Below are positions 7,430 through 16,184 of a stretch of DNA of 64,000 nt, in pieces. The DNA comes from Lactobacillaceae bacterium AF64-9pH9TA (lineage in GTDB: Bacteria > Bacillota > Bacilli > Lactobacillales > Lactobacillaceae), in assembly GCA_027681045.1 (NCBI GenBank), contig JAQDCK010000002.1, positions 124,001-188,000 on the forward strand, given 5' to 3'. The translations under genes and the position numbers were made by a program. Under the pieces are notes generated by a model. The model was not told where the DNA came from and searched no databases. It was given only the letters and a program-made list of their open reading frames with translations. How positions within the stretch are numbered: position 1 is the stretch's first letter; every line of letters begins with the position of its first letter.

Positions 7430-8428
7430 ATGAATAGAATTGAAGAACTGTTTGGGCAGACTTTAGAAGCAGTCGAATGCCTGCAAGAAGCCTTGAACGT
7501 ATCCTTGGTTGATGCCTTGGTGGAAACTTTTGACAACCTGGAAAGCGGGGAAATCCGCGTGGAAATGGGGGCCCCGGACCAAAAGACGGTGGCTGAGCTT
7601 AAGGAACGCTACGCGGCTTTGGACTACAAGAACTGGTCAAAGGCCCAGAAAAAACAGGTCTATGGTCTCCTGGTCCTTAAAGCCATCAACGATGACGGCC
7701 GGGATGCCAACCAGATGCCGACTCCGCCGCTTTTAGCCACGGTCTTGACCCTGTTTATGGACAAGCTCCTACCTAAGAAAAAGCAAGTCCTGCTGGACCC
7801 GGCAGTTGGCAGCGGCAACCTGCTTTTCTCAGTTGACCAGCAATTGGCTGCCCAGAACCATTCAGCAGACCGCTTTGACCTGGTTGGCCTGGACAATGAC
7901 GAAGAGGTGCTTAACTTAGCCGACGTGGCCGCCCACTTGGCGGGGTTAAAAGCAGACTTTTACTGCCAGGATGCCTTGACCGACTGGCCAGTCAAGCCAG
8001 ACGTAGTGGTCAGCGACCTGCCGATCGGCTTTTATGCTAACGATGACAATGCCAAGAATTTTGACCTCCGGACCAAGGAGGGGCACGCCTACGCGCACGT
8101 CCTCTTCGTTGAGCAAATCGTCAAGAACCTGGTTGAAGACGGCTTTGCCTTCCTCCTGGTGCCGCAGAACATGCTGACCGGGACGGTTGGGGCCGGCTTT
8201 ATGCCATGGCTGGCCAGCAAGGTCCACCTGCAGGCGATCGTGCAATTGCCAAGCAGCTTATTCCAAAGCAAGATAAGTCAAAAAAGTATCCTTATTTTCC
8301 AAAACCACGGCCGAAGCAAGCCACCTAAGGAAGTTTTGCTCACAAAGCTTGAGAATCTGAAGAAGGAAGAATCTTTGGTAGCCCTTAATATTAAGCTGAA
8401 CGAGTGGTATACTAAAAAAGATAATTAA
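7430..8428 (+). CDS. ytxK: Class I SAM-dependent methyltransferase, YtxK family
   Basis: The protein has 332 residues. The SAM-binding motif DPAVGSGNLLF and a DLPIGFY motif in place of the NPPY of N6-adenine methylases place it with the HsdM-like Class I enzymes. No restriction or specificity subunit is nearby. The order comG operon, this gene, ackA matches the conserved Firmicutes order comG-ytxK-ackA, which supports the family call. The substrate is unknown. Confidence 0.85.
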   Translation: MNRIEELFGQTLEAVECLQEALNVSLVDALVETFDNLESGEIRVEMGAPDQKTVAELKERYAALDYKNWSKAQKKQVYGLLVLKAINDDGRDANQMPTPPLLATVLTLFMDKLLPKKKQVLLDPAVGSGNLLFSVDQQLAAQNHSADRFDLVGLDNDEEVLNLADVAAHLAGLKADFYCQDALTDWPVKPDVVVSDLPIGFYANDDNAKNFDLRTKEGHAYAHVLFVEQIVKNLVEDGFAFLLVPQNMLTGTVGAGFMPWLASKVHLQAIVQLPSSLFQSKISQKSILIFQNHGRSKPPKEVLLTKLENLKKEESLVALNIKLNEWYTKKDN

Positions 8429-8461
8429 GTTTGTGAAGTGAGTAAAAGGAGTTTTTTAATA

Positions 8462-9649
8462 ATGGATAAGATTTTAGCAATCAACTCTGGTTCATCTTCA
8501 TTTAAGTATAAGCTGTTCTCATTAGCCGATGAGAGTGTCTTAGCTTCTGGGCTGGGCGACCGTATTGGTATCGATGGTTCAACCTTTTCGATGAAGTTGG
8601 CTGATGGAAGCAAGCATGAAGCCGAAGTTGACCTGCCAAATCAGGAAGTAGCCGTGCAAACCCTGCTTGACTGGCTGAAGGAATATGGCGTTATTGCAGA
8701 CGTTAAGGAAATTGTCGGCGTTGGTCACCGGATCGTGAACGGCGGGGAATTGTTCCCAGACTCAGCAATCATCGACAAGGACAACATCCACAAGATTTTC
8801 GACTTGACTGACTACGCTCCTCTGCACAACCCTGCAGAAGGCCGTGGCGTTCAAGCCTTTATGAACATTCTGCCGGACGTGCCGCAAGTCGGTGTCTTTG
8901 ACACTTCCTTCCACCAGTCAATGGATGAAGTACACTACATCTACTCCTTGCCATATGAATACTACGAGAAGTACAAGGCCCGTAAGTACGGTGCCCACGG
9001 CACTTCTGTCCGCTACGTTTCCAGCAAGGCAGCTGAACTCCTGGGCAAGGACCTCAAGGACCTTAAGCTGGTTGTCTGCCACCTGGGTTCAGGCGCTTCA
9101 GTTACTGCAGTTAAGGATGGCAAGTGCTACGACACTTCCATGGGCTTCTCACCTTTGGCTGGGGTAACCATGGGGACCCGGTCAGGCGACGTTGACCCGT
9201 CAGTTCTGCAGTACATCATGAAGAAGGAAGGCATCACTGACTTCAACGAAATGATCGACATTTTGAACCACAAGTCAGGCCTGTTGGGCATCTCCGGCGT
9301 CTCCAGCGACATGCGGGATATCAGAGAAAGCAAGGACAAGCGTGCCAAGCTGGCTGATGCTGTCTTCGTTAACCGGGTAGTCCGCTACGTTGGCTCTTAC
9401 ATTGCTGAAATGGGCGGGGCAGACGCGGTTGTCTTCACTGCCGGGATCGGCGAACATGATGATGAAGTCCGTGAAGAGGTCATGAAGGCATTGTCCTTTA
9501 TGGGCGTTGACTTTGACGAAGCCGCTAACAAGGCTGGCGACGAAGGCTTCATTACCAAGGAAGATTCCAAGTTGGCTGCTTTGATTATTCCAACTGACGA
9601 AGAATTGATGATCGAACGTGACGTTGTCCGTTTGGCCAAGCTTAAGTAA
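8462..9649 (+). CDS. ackA: Acetate kinase
   Basis: The protein has 395 residues, the usual length, and converts acetyl phosphate and ADP to acetate and ATP. Family motifs include the N-terminal LAINSGSSSFKY, VGHRIVNGG, GTSVRYV and FTAGIGEH. The ATG at 8462 follows AAAAGGAG; an in-frame GTG at 8438 lies upstream of that site and is not credible. It follows the methyltransferase gene by 33 bases. Confidence 0.97.
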   Translation: MDKILAINSGSSSFKYKLFSLADESVLASGLGDRIGIDGSTFSMKLADGSKHEAEVDLPNQEVAVQTLLDWLKEYGVIADVKEIVGVGHRIVNGGELFPDSAIIDKDNIHKIFDLTDYAPLHNPAEGRGVQAFMNILPDVPQVGVFDTSFHQSMDEVHYIYSLPYEYYEKYKARKYGAHGTSVRYVSSKAAELLGKDLKDLKLVVCHLGSGASVTAVKDGKCYDTSMGFSPLAGVTMGTRSGDVDPSVLQYIMKKEGITDFNEMIDILNHKSGLLGISGVSSDMRDIRESKDKRAKLADAVFVNRVVRYVGSYIAEMGGADAVVFTAGIGEHDDEVREEVMKALSFMGVDFDEAANKAGDEGFITKEDSKLAALIIPTDEELMIERDVVRLAKLK

Positions 9650-9675
9650 AAGTTTTTAAGCAGAATATTTGAGGG

Positions 9676-9704
9676 CATGGTCATTTTTTGCTAAAATGAT
9701 CATG
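9676..9704 (+). terminator. Hairpin between ackA and tmRNA
   Basis: Twelve base pairs, CATGGTCATTTT against AAAATGATCATG with one wobble, close a five-base loop. A T-rich segment follows. It likely ends ackA but also covers the place where a tmRNA promoter would be expected (TGCTAAAAT at 9689-9697). Confidence 0.65.
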
Positions 9705-9715
9705 TTCTCTATTTT

Positions 9716-10074
9716 GGGGATGTTTTGGGATTCGACAGGCGCAGACCCGCGCTGGTTGCGATTCGTAGGTTACGTCTACGTTAAAACGTTAAACAGTTTA
9801 AATTAACTGCAAACGAAAACTCATACGCTGTAGCTGCTTAGTTCAGCCCAGCTGCCAATAGATTGCCTGCCCGTGGCGGTCTTGCGGTATCAACCTTACG
9901 GGATACGCTGGCTTATCACACCTGAATAAGCTGGAAGAGACTAACAGGTTAGCCGTGGCTGTTTGGCCCTGTCATATGGCGTTTTGCCCCGGTGAAGTTT
10001 AAATAATATGACTATGATCGTAGAGATTAGTGACGGGATGCGTTTGGACAGGGGTTCGATTCCCCTCATCTCCA
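9716..10074 (+). ncRNA. ssrA: tmRNA (ssrA)
   Basis: The 5' end GGGGATG pairs with the 3' end CATCTCC to form the tRNA-like acceptor stem, followed by discriminator A, and the T-arm reads GGTTCGATTCC. CCA is not encoded. The resume frame at 9809-9841 reads ANENSYAVAA and stops at TAG, a typical hydrophobic proteolysis tag. With SmpB it rescues stalled ribosomes and marks the nascent chain. Length is about 359 nt, normal for lactobacilli. Confidence 0.95.
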
Positions 10075-10081
10075 TTTAGCC

Positions 10082-10114
10082 AATGCTATAATCATTGGTA
10101 TTACAGCATTTTTA
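10082..10114 (+). terminator. Terminator of tmRNA
   Basis: An imperfect hairpin AATGCTATAAT / ATTACAGCATT is followed by T residues just after the tmRNA 3' end. Confidence 0.6.
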
Positions 10115-10138
10115 CACCATATCAGGAACCGAGCATCA

Positions 10139-10176
10139 AAAAAGACACGTAAGTTTAAAACTACGTGTCTTTTTTT
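10139..10176 (+). terminator. Second terminator after tmRNA
   Basis: The strong hairpin GACACGTA / TACGTGTC is flanked by A and T runs, so it may work in both directions. Confidence 0.75.
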
Positions 10177-10291
10177 GTGGAATTTTTATCTTCCAAAATG
10201 AAAAAATTCTCCAATATATGCAACGATAAGCTGGAAAGAGCGGTATAGTGTAAGAGATAAGTGTTTAGAAGGTGTAACTAAAGGGGGAGAA

Positions 10292-10327
10292 ATGAAAATG
10301 ATTTTCCAAAGATGGCCACTGGAATAA
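10292..10327 (+). CDS. Possible 11-residue peptide ORF
   Basis: The ORF reads MKMIFQRWPLE and is preceded by AGGGGGAG at good spacing. No promoter is obvious and there is no known partner nearby. It may be a leader peptide, a small peptide gene or chance. Coding status rests only on the ribosome site. Confidence 0.2.
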   Translation: MKMIFQRWPLE

Positions 10328-10429
10328 AATAACAAATGCAATAAATAGCAAAGGGATCAAGAGTATAATTAAAAGAGTAGAAACTATTGTTTTGACTGTA
10401 AATACACTTTTTAGTGCAGGAGGCCAACA

Positions 10430-10585
10430 ATGAAACTCAAAGAATTCTTGCTAGGAGCTTACAGCTGTCAAAAAGTCAATGACAAGGGCAGGACCAAGCT
10501 CAAGGTCGACCTTTCCCCAGGCTTGCTGCCAACAGCACTTTTTGCCTGGGTGGTTTACAAATTCTTGACCAGCGGCGATGATTAA
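10430..10585 (+). CDS. Hypothetical 51-residue protein
   Basis: A small ORF with a strong AGGAGG site seven bases before ATG. The protein is basic in its first half and has one hydrophobic segment (GLLPTALFAWVVYKFL, near residues 31-46), so it may attach to the membrane. Codon choice resembles the neighbouring genes, unlike the AT-rich DNA around it. I do not recognise a family. Confidence 0.55.
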   Translation: MKLKEFLLGAYSCQKVNDKGRTKLKVDLSPGLLPTALFAWVVYKFLTSGDD

Positions 10586-10600
10586 AAGCAAACTTTTTTC

Positions 10601-10630
10601 TTGTAGGAATTAAGTGAAAAACTATATAAT
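10601..10630 (+). promoter_or_regulatory. Promoter-like element in the 10.6 kb intergenic region
   Basis: TTGTAG and a perfect TATAAT are separated by 18 bases. About 15 bases after the expected start point lies a short hairpin with a T6 run (10645-10676), so the product might be a very short RNA or an attenuated leader of the regulator gene. Confidence 0.35.
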
Positions 10631-10696
10631 TGTGTCAAGTAGCCCCAAACTTGTGAGTTGAGTTTCAAGCTTTTTTCACAGAATGATTGGTGGCTT

Positions 10697-10723
10697 TTGA
10701 TACTTTTTTGCTACGATTATAAT
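10697..10723 (+). promoter_or_regulatory. Likely promoter of the two-component system
   Basis: TTGATA is followed after 15 bases by TATAAT; using the overlapping TAATAT gives a 17-base spacer. It lies about 40 bases before the response regulator start. Confidence 0.5.
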
Positions 10724-10763
10724 ATAGTGCGGATTGCACAATTTTTCGGTAAGGGGTTAAAAC

Positions 10764-11489
10764 ATGAAGATCTTAATGGTAGAAGATGACAAGTCAGTTT
10801 CACAAATGATGGAATTGTTCTTCAAGAAGGAAGGCTGGGAACAAGTTTCCGCCTACGACGGTGAAGAAGCGGTAGAAATTTTCCAGACTCACCCGCGGGA
10901 CTTTGACATCATCAATTTGGACTTGAATCTGCCAAAGAAGGATGGGATTCAAGTGGCCAAGGAAATCCGCCGGATTTCTGAAACTGTCCCGATTATTATG
11001 CTGACGGCCCGGGACAGCGAATCTGACCAGGTTCTCGGCCTGGGCGTCGGGGCTGATGACTACGTAACCAAGCCATTCAGCCCAATCGCCTTGATCGCCA
11101 GAATCAAGGCCCTGCACCGGCGGGTAATGCTGGAAGGGCAACCAAGAAACCTGCCGAAGAACATCCCAAGCAACGACTTTGACTTGGAAACCAACCACAT
11201 CCGGATCTCCAAGAGCCGGCGGGAAGTCTACTTCGACGAAAACCGGGTTGAAGGCTTGACGCCAAAGGAATTCGACCTGCTCTATACCATGGCCCAGAAG
11301 CCAAAGCAGGTCTTCTCCCGGGAACAGCTCCTGGAACTTGTTTGGGGCTATGAATACTTCGGTGAAGAAAGAACTGTTGACGCCCACATCAAGAAGCTGC
11401 GCCAGAAGCTGGAAAAGTCCGGCCCGCAGATCATTCAAACCGTCTGGGGCGTGGGTTACAAGTTTGACGACTCACAGGTTAACGCATGA
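10764..11489 (+). CDS. OmpR-family response regulator
   Basis: The protein has 241 residues: a receiver domain with acidic pair Glu7-Asp8-Asp9, phospho-acceptor Asp53 and the conserved Lys in VTKPF, then a winged-helix DNA-binding domain (near residues 135-235, ending VWGVGYKF). It forms an operon with the overlapping sensor kinase gene (ATGA). The signal and targets are not evident. Confidence 0.92.
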   Translation: MKILMVEDDKSVSQMMELFFKKEGWEQVSAYDGEEAVEIFQTHPRDFDIINLDLNLPKKDGIQVAKEIRRISETVPIIMLTARDSESDQVLGLGVGADDYVTKPFSPIALIARIKALHRRVMLEGQPRNLPKNIPSNDFDLETNHIRISKSRREVYFDENRVEGLTPKEFDLLYTMAQKPKQVFSREQLLELVWGYEYFGEERTVDAHIKKLRQKLEKSGPQIIQTVWGVGYKFDDSQVNA

Positions 11490-13060
11490 AACTGATTTAT
11501 CAGCATATTCTGAGTTTTTTGGTAGTCATTTTAACCTCGGTCATGATCATTGGCTTTTCAACGATCAACTACCAGAAGGGACAGGCCTATCAAAGCAACT
11601 ATACGCGCTTGGAAAGTTATGCCGAGAATCTTTCGACCCTGCAGCTGTACTCTAAAAAGATGCAGACCAAGAACTCACCGCCGGTTTTTTCCGCGGATTT
11701 CCTGCAGAAGTTTTCCTTCGTCATGCGGGATGAAAATCTTAAACTGTTTTTGATGGACAAGAACTTTAAGACGACTTATCCCCTTGGCGGCTACGACATC
11801 TTGAAGAAGTCAGCCAAATCGATGCTGAAGAAGGGGCAGGTGGTCCGGATCAAAGACGACCACAGCAGCGAGCAGCATGACCTTGCCCCGAAAATCCAGG
11901 GCCGGGTAAAGCGCGATGGATTAAGAAAGCGGAGCAACCGCCTTTTTGCCGCTGAAAGCTATACCTGGGTCGTGGTTCCCCAGGTCCAAGGATCCGGGTC
12001 AAATAAGAAGGTCGTCGGGGCCATCATGATCGGTTCCCGGGTCAAGGATGTCCTGCAGACCGTGAGTCAGGCCAAGGCAAACCTGGCCAGAGCCCTGGTG
12101 ATCACCTTCGCAGTCAGCTTGATCTTGAGCTTTATTCTGGCCTACTACCAAACTGGCCGGATCAAGAAGCTCTCCCTGGCTGCCCGCAAGGTTGCTGACG
12201 GTGACCTGGACGTCCAGGTTGACCACCGCCATGCCGATGAAATCGACGACCTGGCCGAAAACTTCAATGAAATGGTCCAGTCTCTGAAGGCCTCAAATGA
12301 AGAAGTCAAGGCCCAGGAAGAGCGGCGGGACCAGTTCATGCAGGATGTGGCCCACGAAATGCGAACGCCTCTGACGACGATTAATGGCCTTTTGGAAGGG
12401 ATGAAATATGATGCCATCCCAGAAGAATCAATTCCAGAGTCCATTGACCTCATGAGCCGGGAAACCAAGCGCTTGATTCGCCTGGTCAATGAAAACTTAG
12501 ACTACGAAAAGATCAGAAGTGGGAAGATCCAGATGATGAAGTCCCAGTTCAATGCCCGGACCATCATGAATGATGTTCAGCAGCAATTGACCCAGAACGC
12601 GGCCAAGAATGGGGACAAGATCATCCTTGATGCCCCGGAAGATTTGCCGGTTTATGCTGATCAAGACCGCTTCAAACAGATGTTGGTCAACTTGACCCAG
12701 AACGCCATCCAGTTTACCAATAACGGGACGATTACGCTTAGGGGCCGGCGCTTCCAGCATGGGGCGACCTTCAGCGTCCAGGATACCGGGATCGGGATGA
12801 CCCAGGAGCAAACCAAGTATATCTTCGAACGCTTCTACAAGGCTGACCCGGCCCGGGCCCGCTACGGCGGCACTGGTGAATCCGGCCTGGGCCTGTCGAT
12901 CGTCCTCTCTTTGGTCCGCCAGCACGGCGGGGAAATCAAGGTTATTTCCAAGCCGCATGAAGGCTCGACCTTCATGATCACCCTCTTTGACCGGGGGCAT
13001 GAGAAGCACTATGAGAAGAAAGATAAAAAGGACAAGAAAGAGTCCAAAGATAAAGATTAG
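11486..13060 (+). CDS. Sensor histidine kinase
   Basis: The protein has 524 residues. A first membrane helix lies near residues 8-25, then an extracellular sensor region of about 165 residues, a second helix near 190-215, a HAMP domain, a HisKA domain with phospho-acceptor His290 in AHEMRTPLTT and an ATPase domain with NAIQFT, DTGIGM and GLGLSIV motifs. The C-terminus ends in a Lys/Asp-rich tail. It pairs with the preceding regulator. The extracellular region is not one I can assign to a ligand. Confidence 0.92.
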   Translation: MKLIYQHILSFLVVILTSVMIIGFSTINYQKGQAYQSNYTRLESYAENLSTLQLYSKKMQTKNSPPVFSADFLQKFSFVMRDENLKLFLMDKNFKTTYPLGGYDILKKSAKSMLKKGQVVRIKDDHSSEQHDLAPKIQGRVKRDGLRKRSNRLFAAESYTWVVVPQVQGSGSNKKVVGAIMIGSRVKDVLQTVSQAKANLARALVITFAVSLILSFILAYYQTGRIKKLSLAARKVADGDLDVQVDHRHADEIDDLAENFNEMVQSLKASNEEVKAQEERRDQFMQDVAHEMRTPLTTINGLLEGMKYDAIPEESIPESIDLMSRETKRLIRLVNENLDYEKIRSGKIQMMKSQFNARTIMNDVQQQLTQNAAKNGDKIILDAPEDLPVYADQDRFKQMLVNLTQNAIQFTNNGTITLRGRRFQHGATFSVQDTGIGMTQEQTKYIFERFYKADPARARYGGTGESGLGLSIVLSLVRQHGGEIKVISKPHEGSTFMITLFDRGHEKHYEKKDKKDKKESKDKD

Positions 13061-13065
13061 CGACT

Positions 13066-13101
13066 AAAAAAGCTTACCGGCAGCAGCCGGTAAGCTTTTT
13101 G
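13066..13101. terminator. Bidirectional terminator between the kinase and LTA synthase genes
   Basis: A strong hairpin AAAAAGCTTACCGGC-AGCA-GCCGGTAAGCTTTTT lies between convergent genes. Confidence 0.9.
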
Positions 13102-13107
13102 CTTCTT

Positions 13108-15333
13108 CTATTTAGTTTTCTTGCTGCTGTTTTTACTTAAGCTGGAACTTCTACTAGAGCTGGATGAACTGGAAGTCGTACTCTCATTCATAGAGCTGGA
13201 TGAGGACAGGACGCTTTCCGGGATCTGGGTGATTTCGCTTTGCCGCTTGGCCAGCTGGCTGGCATTGGTCTTGTAAAGCTTGCTGGTGTCGCCCTTTTGG
13301 CTGATGAGGGCGGTTGACTGCTTGCCTAGTTGCTCAATCAAGTCCATCATCTGCTGGTAGTTGGTGCTGTAGTTGTAATCGCTCGGGATGACCGGGCTGA
13401 AGCCCTTTGGGGTGTAATAGCGGAGCAGGTTCTTGTTGTTGAGGGTGTCTGAGTAGGCCAGGGAGTTTTTGCCATAAGCAGACAGCTTCTTGACTTTGGC
13501 TTTTTGCTTTTTGTTGGTCAGCTTGGTCAAAAGCTCGCCGCTAGCGTCATAGACATTGCCCTTGCTGGTCTTGCCCCCGATCAAGACATATTTTGGACTG
13601 ATTACCGTCCCATTTCTGAAGACGACAATTTGCTTGTGCTTAGCTGACAGCATGTCTGTGCCGAATTGGACATATTGCTTGCTGGAGATGCCCAGCAGGT
13701 GGAGGATGGTCGGCAGGACGTCGATTTCACCAGCCAGGGTTGACTTGATCCCGCCTTTTAAATTGGAAGCGTGGATCATGAAAGGTACCTTTTGCATCTG
13801 GGCGGTGTTGTAGCTGGACCAGTCATTCGGGTCCTTGCCGATCAAAGGCGCCAGAGTGGTGTACTCTTCATTGCTCAGGCCGTAGTGGTCCCCGTAGATG
13901 ACGATCATCGACTTCTCATAGAGACCGGATTTTTTCAAGTAAGTGAAAAATTCCTTCAAGGCCTGGTCCAGGTAGTGGGCGGTCAAAAAGTAATTATTGA
14001 TCGTCGCGTCACTAGTTGAGCTGGTCTTGAAGTTTGGATCCTGGTCAGCCGTGGCAAGTTCAAAAGGCGTGTGGTTGGTAACCGTGATGAACTTGGCATA
14101 GAAGGGCTGTTGCATTCTTTCCAGGTACTTGACGCTTTCTGCAAAAAAGAGCTTGTCCTTAAGGCCGTAGCCGGAGCTGTCCCCGCTTTCCTGGCTGAAG
14201 TAGTTCTTGTCAAAGAAGTAGTTGTAGCCCATATTCTTGTAAACGTCATTCCGGTTCCAGAAGCTGCCGACATTGCCGTGGAAGACGGCAGAGATGTAGT
14301 TGCTGTTTGCCCGTAAGATTTGCGGGGCAGCCTGGAAGGTGTTGCTGGAGCCTAATGAGGTGAAGAGTGACCCGTCAGAGATCCCGTAGGTGCTGGTTTC
14401 CAGCATATTTTCCGCGTCACTGGTTCTGCCCAGGCCAACCTGGTGGTAGAAGTTGTTGTAGGAGAGGGTGTGCTTGTTTTTGTAGAGGGAATTAAGGAAG
14501 GGAGTGACCTCCTTGCCGTTGACCTTCATCCCGATCAAAAACTGCTGGAAGCTCTCCAGGTGGATGATGATCACGTTTTTCCCTTTTTCCGCTCCGAAGT
14601 ATTCGGAATTAGCCGGAGCGTAATTCTGCTGGGTAAAGTTGATGATCTTGTTCAATTCACTAGTCGAAGCATTCTTGGTTACGGTTGAGCTGGATTCGTT
14701 CTTAATGGCGTCATAAACGGTGAAGGTGTCAATGCCCAGGTACTTGACCACGTAAGTCCGGTCAAAAGTGTTCTTGAGCAGGCGGGGCCGGTTGCATTCA
14801 GCCACCATCATATTGAGGCCCAGAACGAAGAAGCCGAAGGACGTAATGGCAAAAGTCCTGGAAAAGCCGTATGACCGCTGGTCGATCTTGATTACTTTTA
14901 CCGCCAGCAGGATGACGATGACGATCAGGTCCAGCCAGATTAAAATGTCGCTAGGCGCCAAAAGGGCCGCGCTGGACTTGCCCAGACCCTGGGAAACCTT
15001 GCTGAAGTTGGCCATGGTCTTGACGGTAATGAAGTCAGTGAACTGCCGGTAGTAAAGGACGTTGGCAAATAAAAGCGCCGTGTTGGCGAAATCGAGGGCC
15101 AGCATGGAGATGTAGGAGGCCAGAGGCTTGGAAAAGTAAAAGCCCAGGCTGATCAAAATGATGCTCATGCCCAGGGGGCTGAACCACATGATGATGTGCT
15201 GGAGGGGATTGGCCAGGCCTAGATTGAAGTCGCAGTAGGCGACAAAGAGGTATTTCAGCCAGTAGCAGATGACCAGGAGGGCCAAAAAGCCGGTCCGGCT
15301 TTGAAATTTGCCGAGAAATTTGCTGTGTTTCAA
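13108..15333 (-). CDS. LTA synthase family protein (membrane sulfatase-fold phosphoglycerol transferase)
   Basis: The protein has 741 residues with about five N-terminal membrane helices (first 175 residues) and an extracellular sulfatase-like domain. Metal and catalytic features match LtaS: Glu260 in IHLES, nucleophile Thr304 in GRTSDAE and a YGDHYG motif. It would polymerise glycerol-phosphate from phosphatidylglycerol onto a glycolipid anchor to make lipoteichoic acid. The start is TTG behind AAAGGAG. The last 35 residues are a Ser-rich tail ending in Lys, longer than in the Staphylococcus enzyme. Confidence 0.9.
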   Translation of the reverse strand: MKHSKFLGKFQSRTGFLALLVICYWLKYLFVAYCDFNLGLANPLQHIIMWFSPLGMSIILISLGFYFSKPLASYISMLALDFANTALLFANVLYYRQFTDFITVKTMANFSKVSQGLGKSSAALLAPSDILIWLDLIVIVILLAVKVIKIDQRSYGFSRTFAITSFGFFVLGLNMMVAECNRPRLLKNTFDRTYVVKYLGIDTFTVYDAIKNESSSTVTKNASTSELNKIINFTQQNYAPANSEYFGAEKGKNVIIIHLESFQQFLIGMKVNGKEVTPFLNSLYKNKHTLSYNNFYHQVGLGRTSDAENMLETSTYGISDGSLFTSLGSSNTFQAAPQILRANSNYISAVFHGNVGSFWNRNDVYKNMGYNYFFDKNYFSQESGDSSGYGLKDKLFFAESVKYLERMQQPFYAKFITVTNHTPFELATADQDPNFKTSSTSDATINNYFLTAHYLDQALKEFFTYLKKSGLYEKSMIVIYGDHYGLSNEEYTTLAPLIGKDPNDWSSYNTAQMQKVPFMIHASNLKGGIKSTLAGEIDVLPTILHLLGISSKQYVQFGTDMLSAKHKQIVVFRNGTVISPKYVLIGGKTSKGNVYDASGELLTKLTNKKQKAKVKKLSAYGKNSLAYSDTLNNKNLLRYYTPKGFSPVIPSDYNYSTNYQQMMDLIEQLGKQSTALISQKGDTSKLYKTNASQLAKRQSEITQIPESVLSSSSSMNESTTSSSSSSSRSSSLSKNSSKKTK

Positions 15334-15441
15334 TGTCTTTCTCCTTTTATTACTTTCTTAATTTTAAAGGTTGTGGCAAAAATACACAAATATTTCCCTA
15401 GAGTTATTGCTTTCTTAAAATTCTTCCCCCAAAAAAGCTTG

Positions 15442-15447
15442 TATAAT
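15442..15447 (+). promoter_or_regulatory. Possible -10 element of the second VanZ-like gene
   Basis: A perfect TATAAT lies 35 bases before the start codon, but I see no good -35 hexamer at 16-18 bases. Confidence 0.35.
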
Positions 15448-15481
15448 GTAAGCAGACCTTAGTAGATTGGACCTAGCGAGC

Positions 15482-16108
15482 ATGTTGTTTTTAGCACCTT
15501 TATACAATTATTTAGCCAGCCAGTACGCCACCAGGATCAATCACTTTGCCTTGATCAAGTTAACCTTGCAGGGCCTGGACAAAACTATTTTTTACTTCCT
15601 GCTCTTTGCCCTGGTCCGGGTTATCTGGCTTTTGGCTGTCCGTAAAAGGCGCGGGCTCTGGTCAGAATTCGGCCTCTGGTTTTTCGTCTTTTACTTTCTC
15701 CTGGTGCTTATGCTGACGACCTTCAGGTCCTCATATTTCCCCTGGGAACTGAATTTTCACTGGACGCGGCCGCTCAGCAATATTAACCTGGTCTTCATGA
15801 AGAATACCTGGAAATTGGTCTATGCCCAGAGCAAGGTCGACTTTTACTATAACTCCTTGGGCAATATCGTGGCCTTCGTGCCCTTCGGGGCCCTGCTGCC
15901 CAATCTGCTGCAAGCCAAGCATTGCTTTGGCCGGGTCTTTTTCCTGGGGGTCTTGTCATCGGTAATGATCGAGATCCTGCAGTTTTTGCTCATGACAGGA
16001 ATCAGCGACATTGACGACGTCTTCTTCAATGCTTGCGGGGTCCTGCTGGGCTACGGGCTCTACTTTTTGCTAGGTCAAATTTGTGTAAAAAATCCCAATA
16101 AAGACTAG
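15482..16108 (+). CDS. VanZ family membrane protein
   Basis: The protein has 208 residues from the ATG at 15482; a TTG at 15467 is an alternative and neither has a strong ribosome site. It is highly hydrophobic, with five or so membrane segments. The VanZ signature is seen in NIVAFVPFGALLP and EILQFLLMTGISDIDDVFFNACG. Role unknown; it is divergent from the LTA synthase gene. Confidence 0.8.
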   Translation: MLFLAPLYNYLASQYATRINHFALIKLTLQGLDKTIFYFLLFALVRVIWLLAVRKRRGLWSEFGLWFFVFYFLLVLMLTTFRSSYFPWELNFHWTRPLSNINLVFMKNTWKLVYAQSKVDFYYNSLGNIVAFVPFGALLPNLLQAKHCFGRVFFLGVLSSVMIEILQFLLMTGISDIDDVFFNACGVLLGYGLYFLLGQICVKNPNKD

Positions 16109-16184
16109 CAATGAAAGGGCAACAATGATATTATTATCTTGTTAATGATTTATTTAACATTTTCTAGTGAGGAAGCATAAATCA

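Noticed and set aside
7430..8428. A restriction-modification methylase from the HsdM-like motif.
   Set aside because: No restriction or specificity gene is adjacent and the comG-ackA position marks it as the housekeeping YtxK type.
10082..10176. Possible attachment site at the tmRNA 3' end, a common integration target.
   Set aside because: No duplicate of the tmRNA end, integrase or phage gene is present nearby.
15334..15466. Search for a divergent regulatory site between the LTA synthase and VanZ-like genes.
   Set aside because: Apart from one TATAAT I saw no palindrome or repeat strong enough to report.
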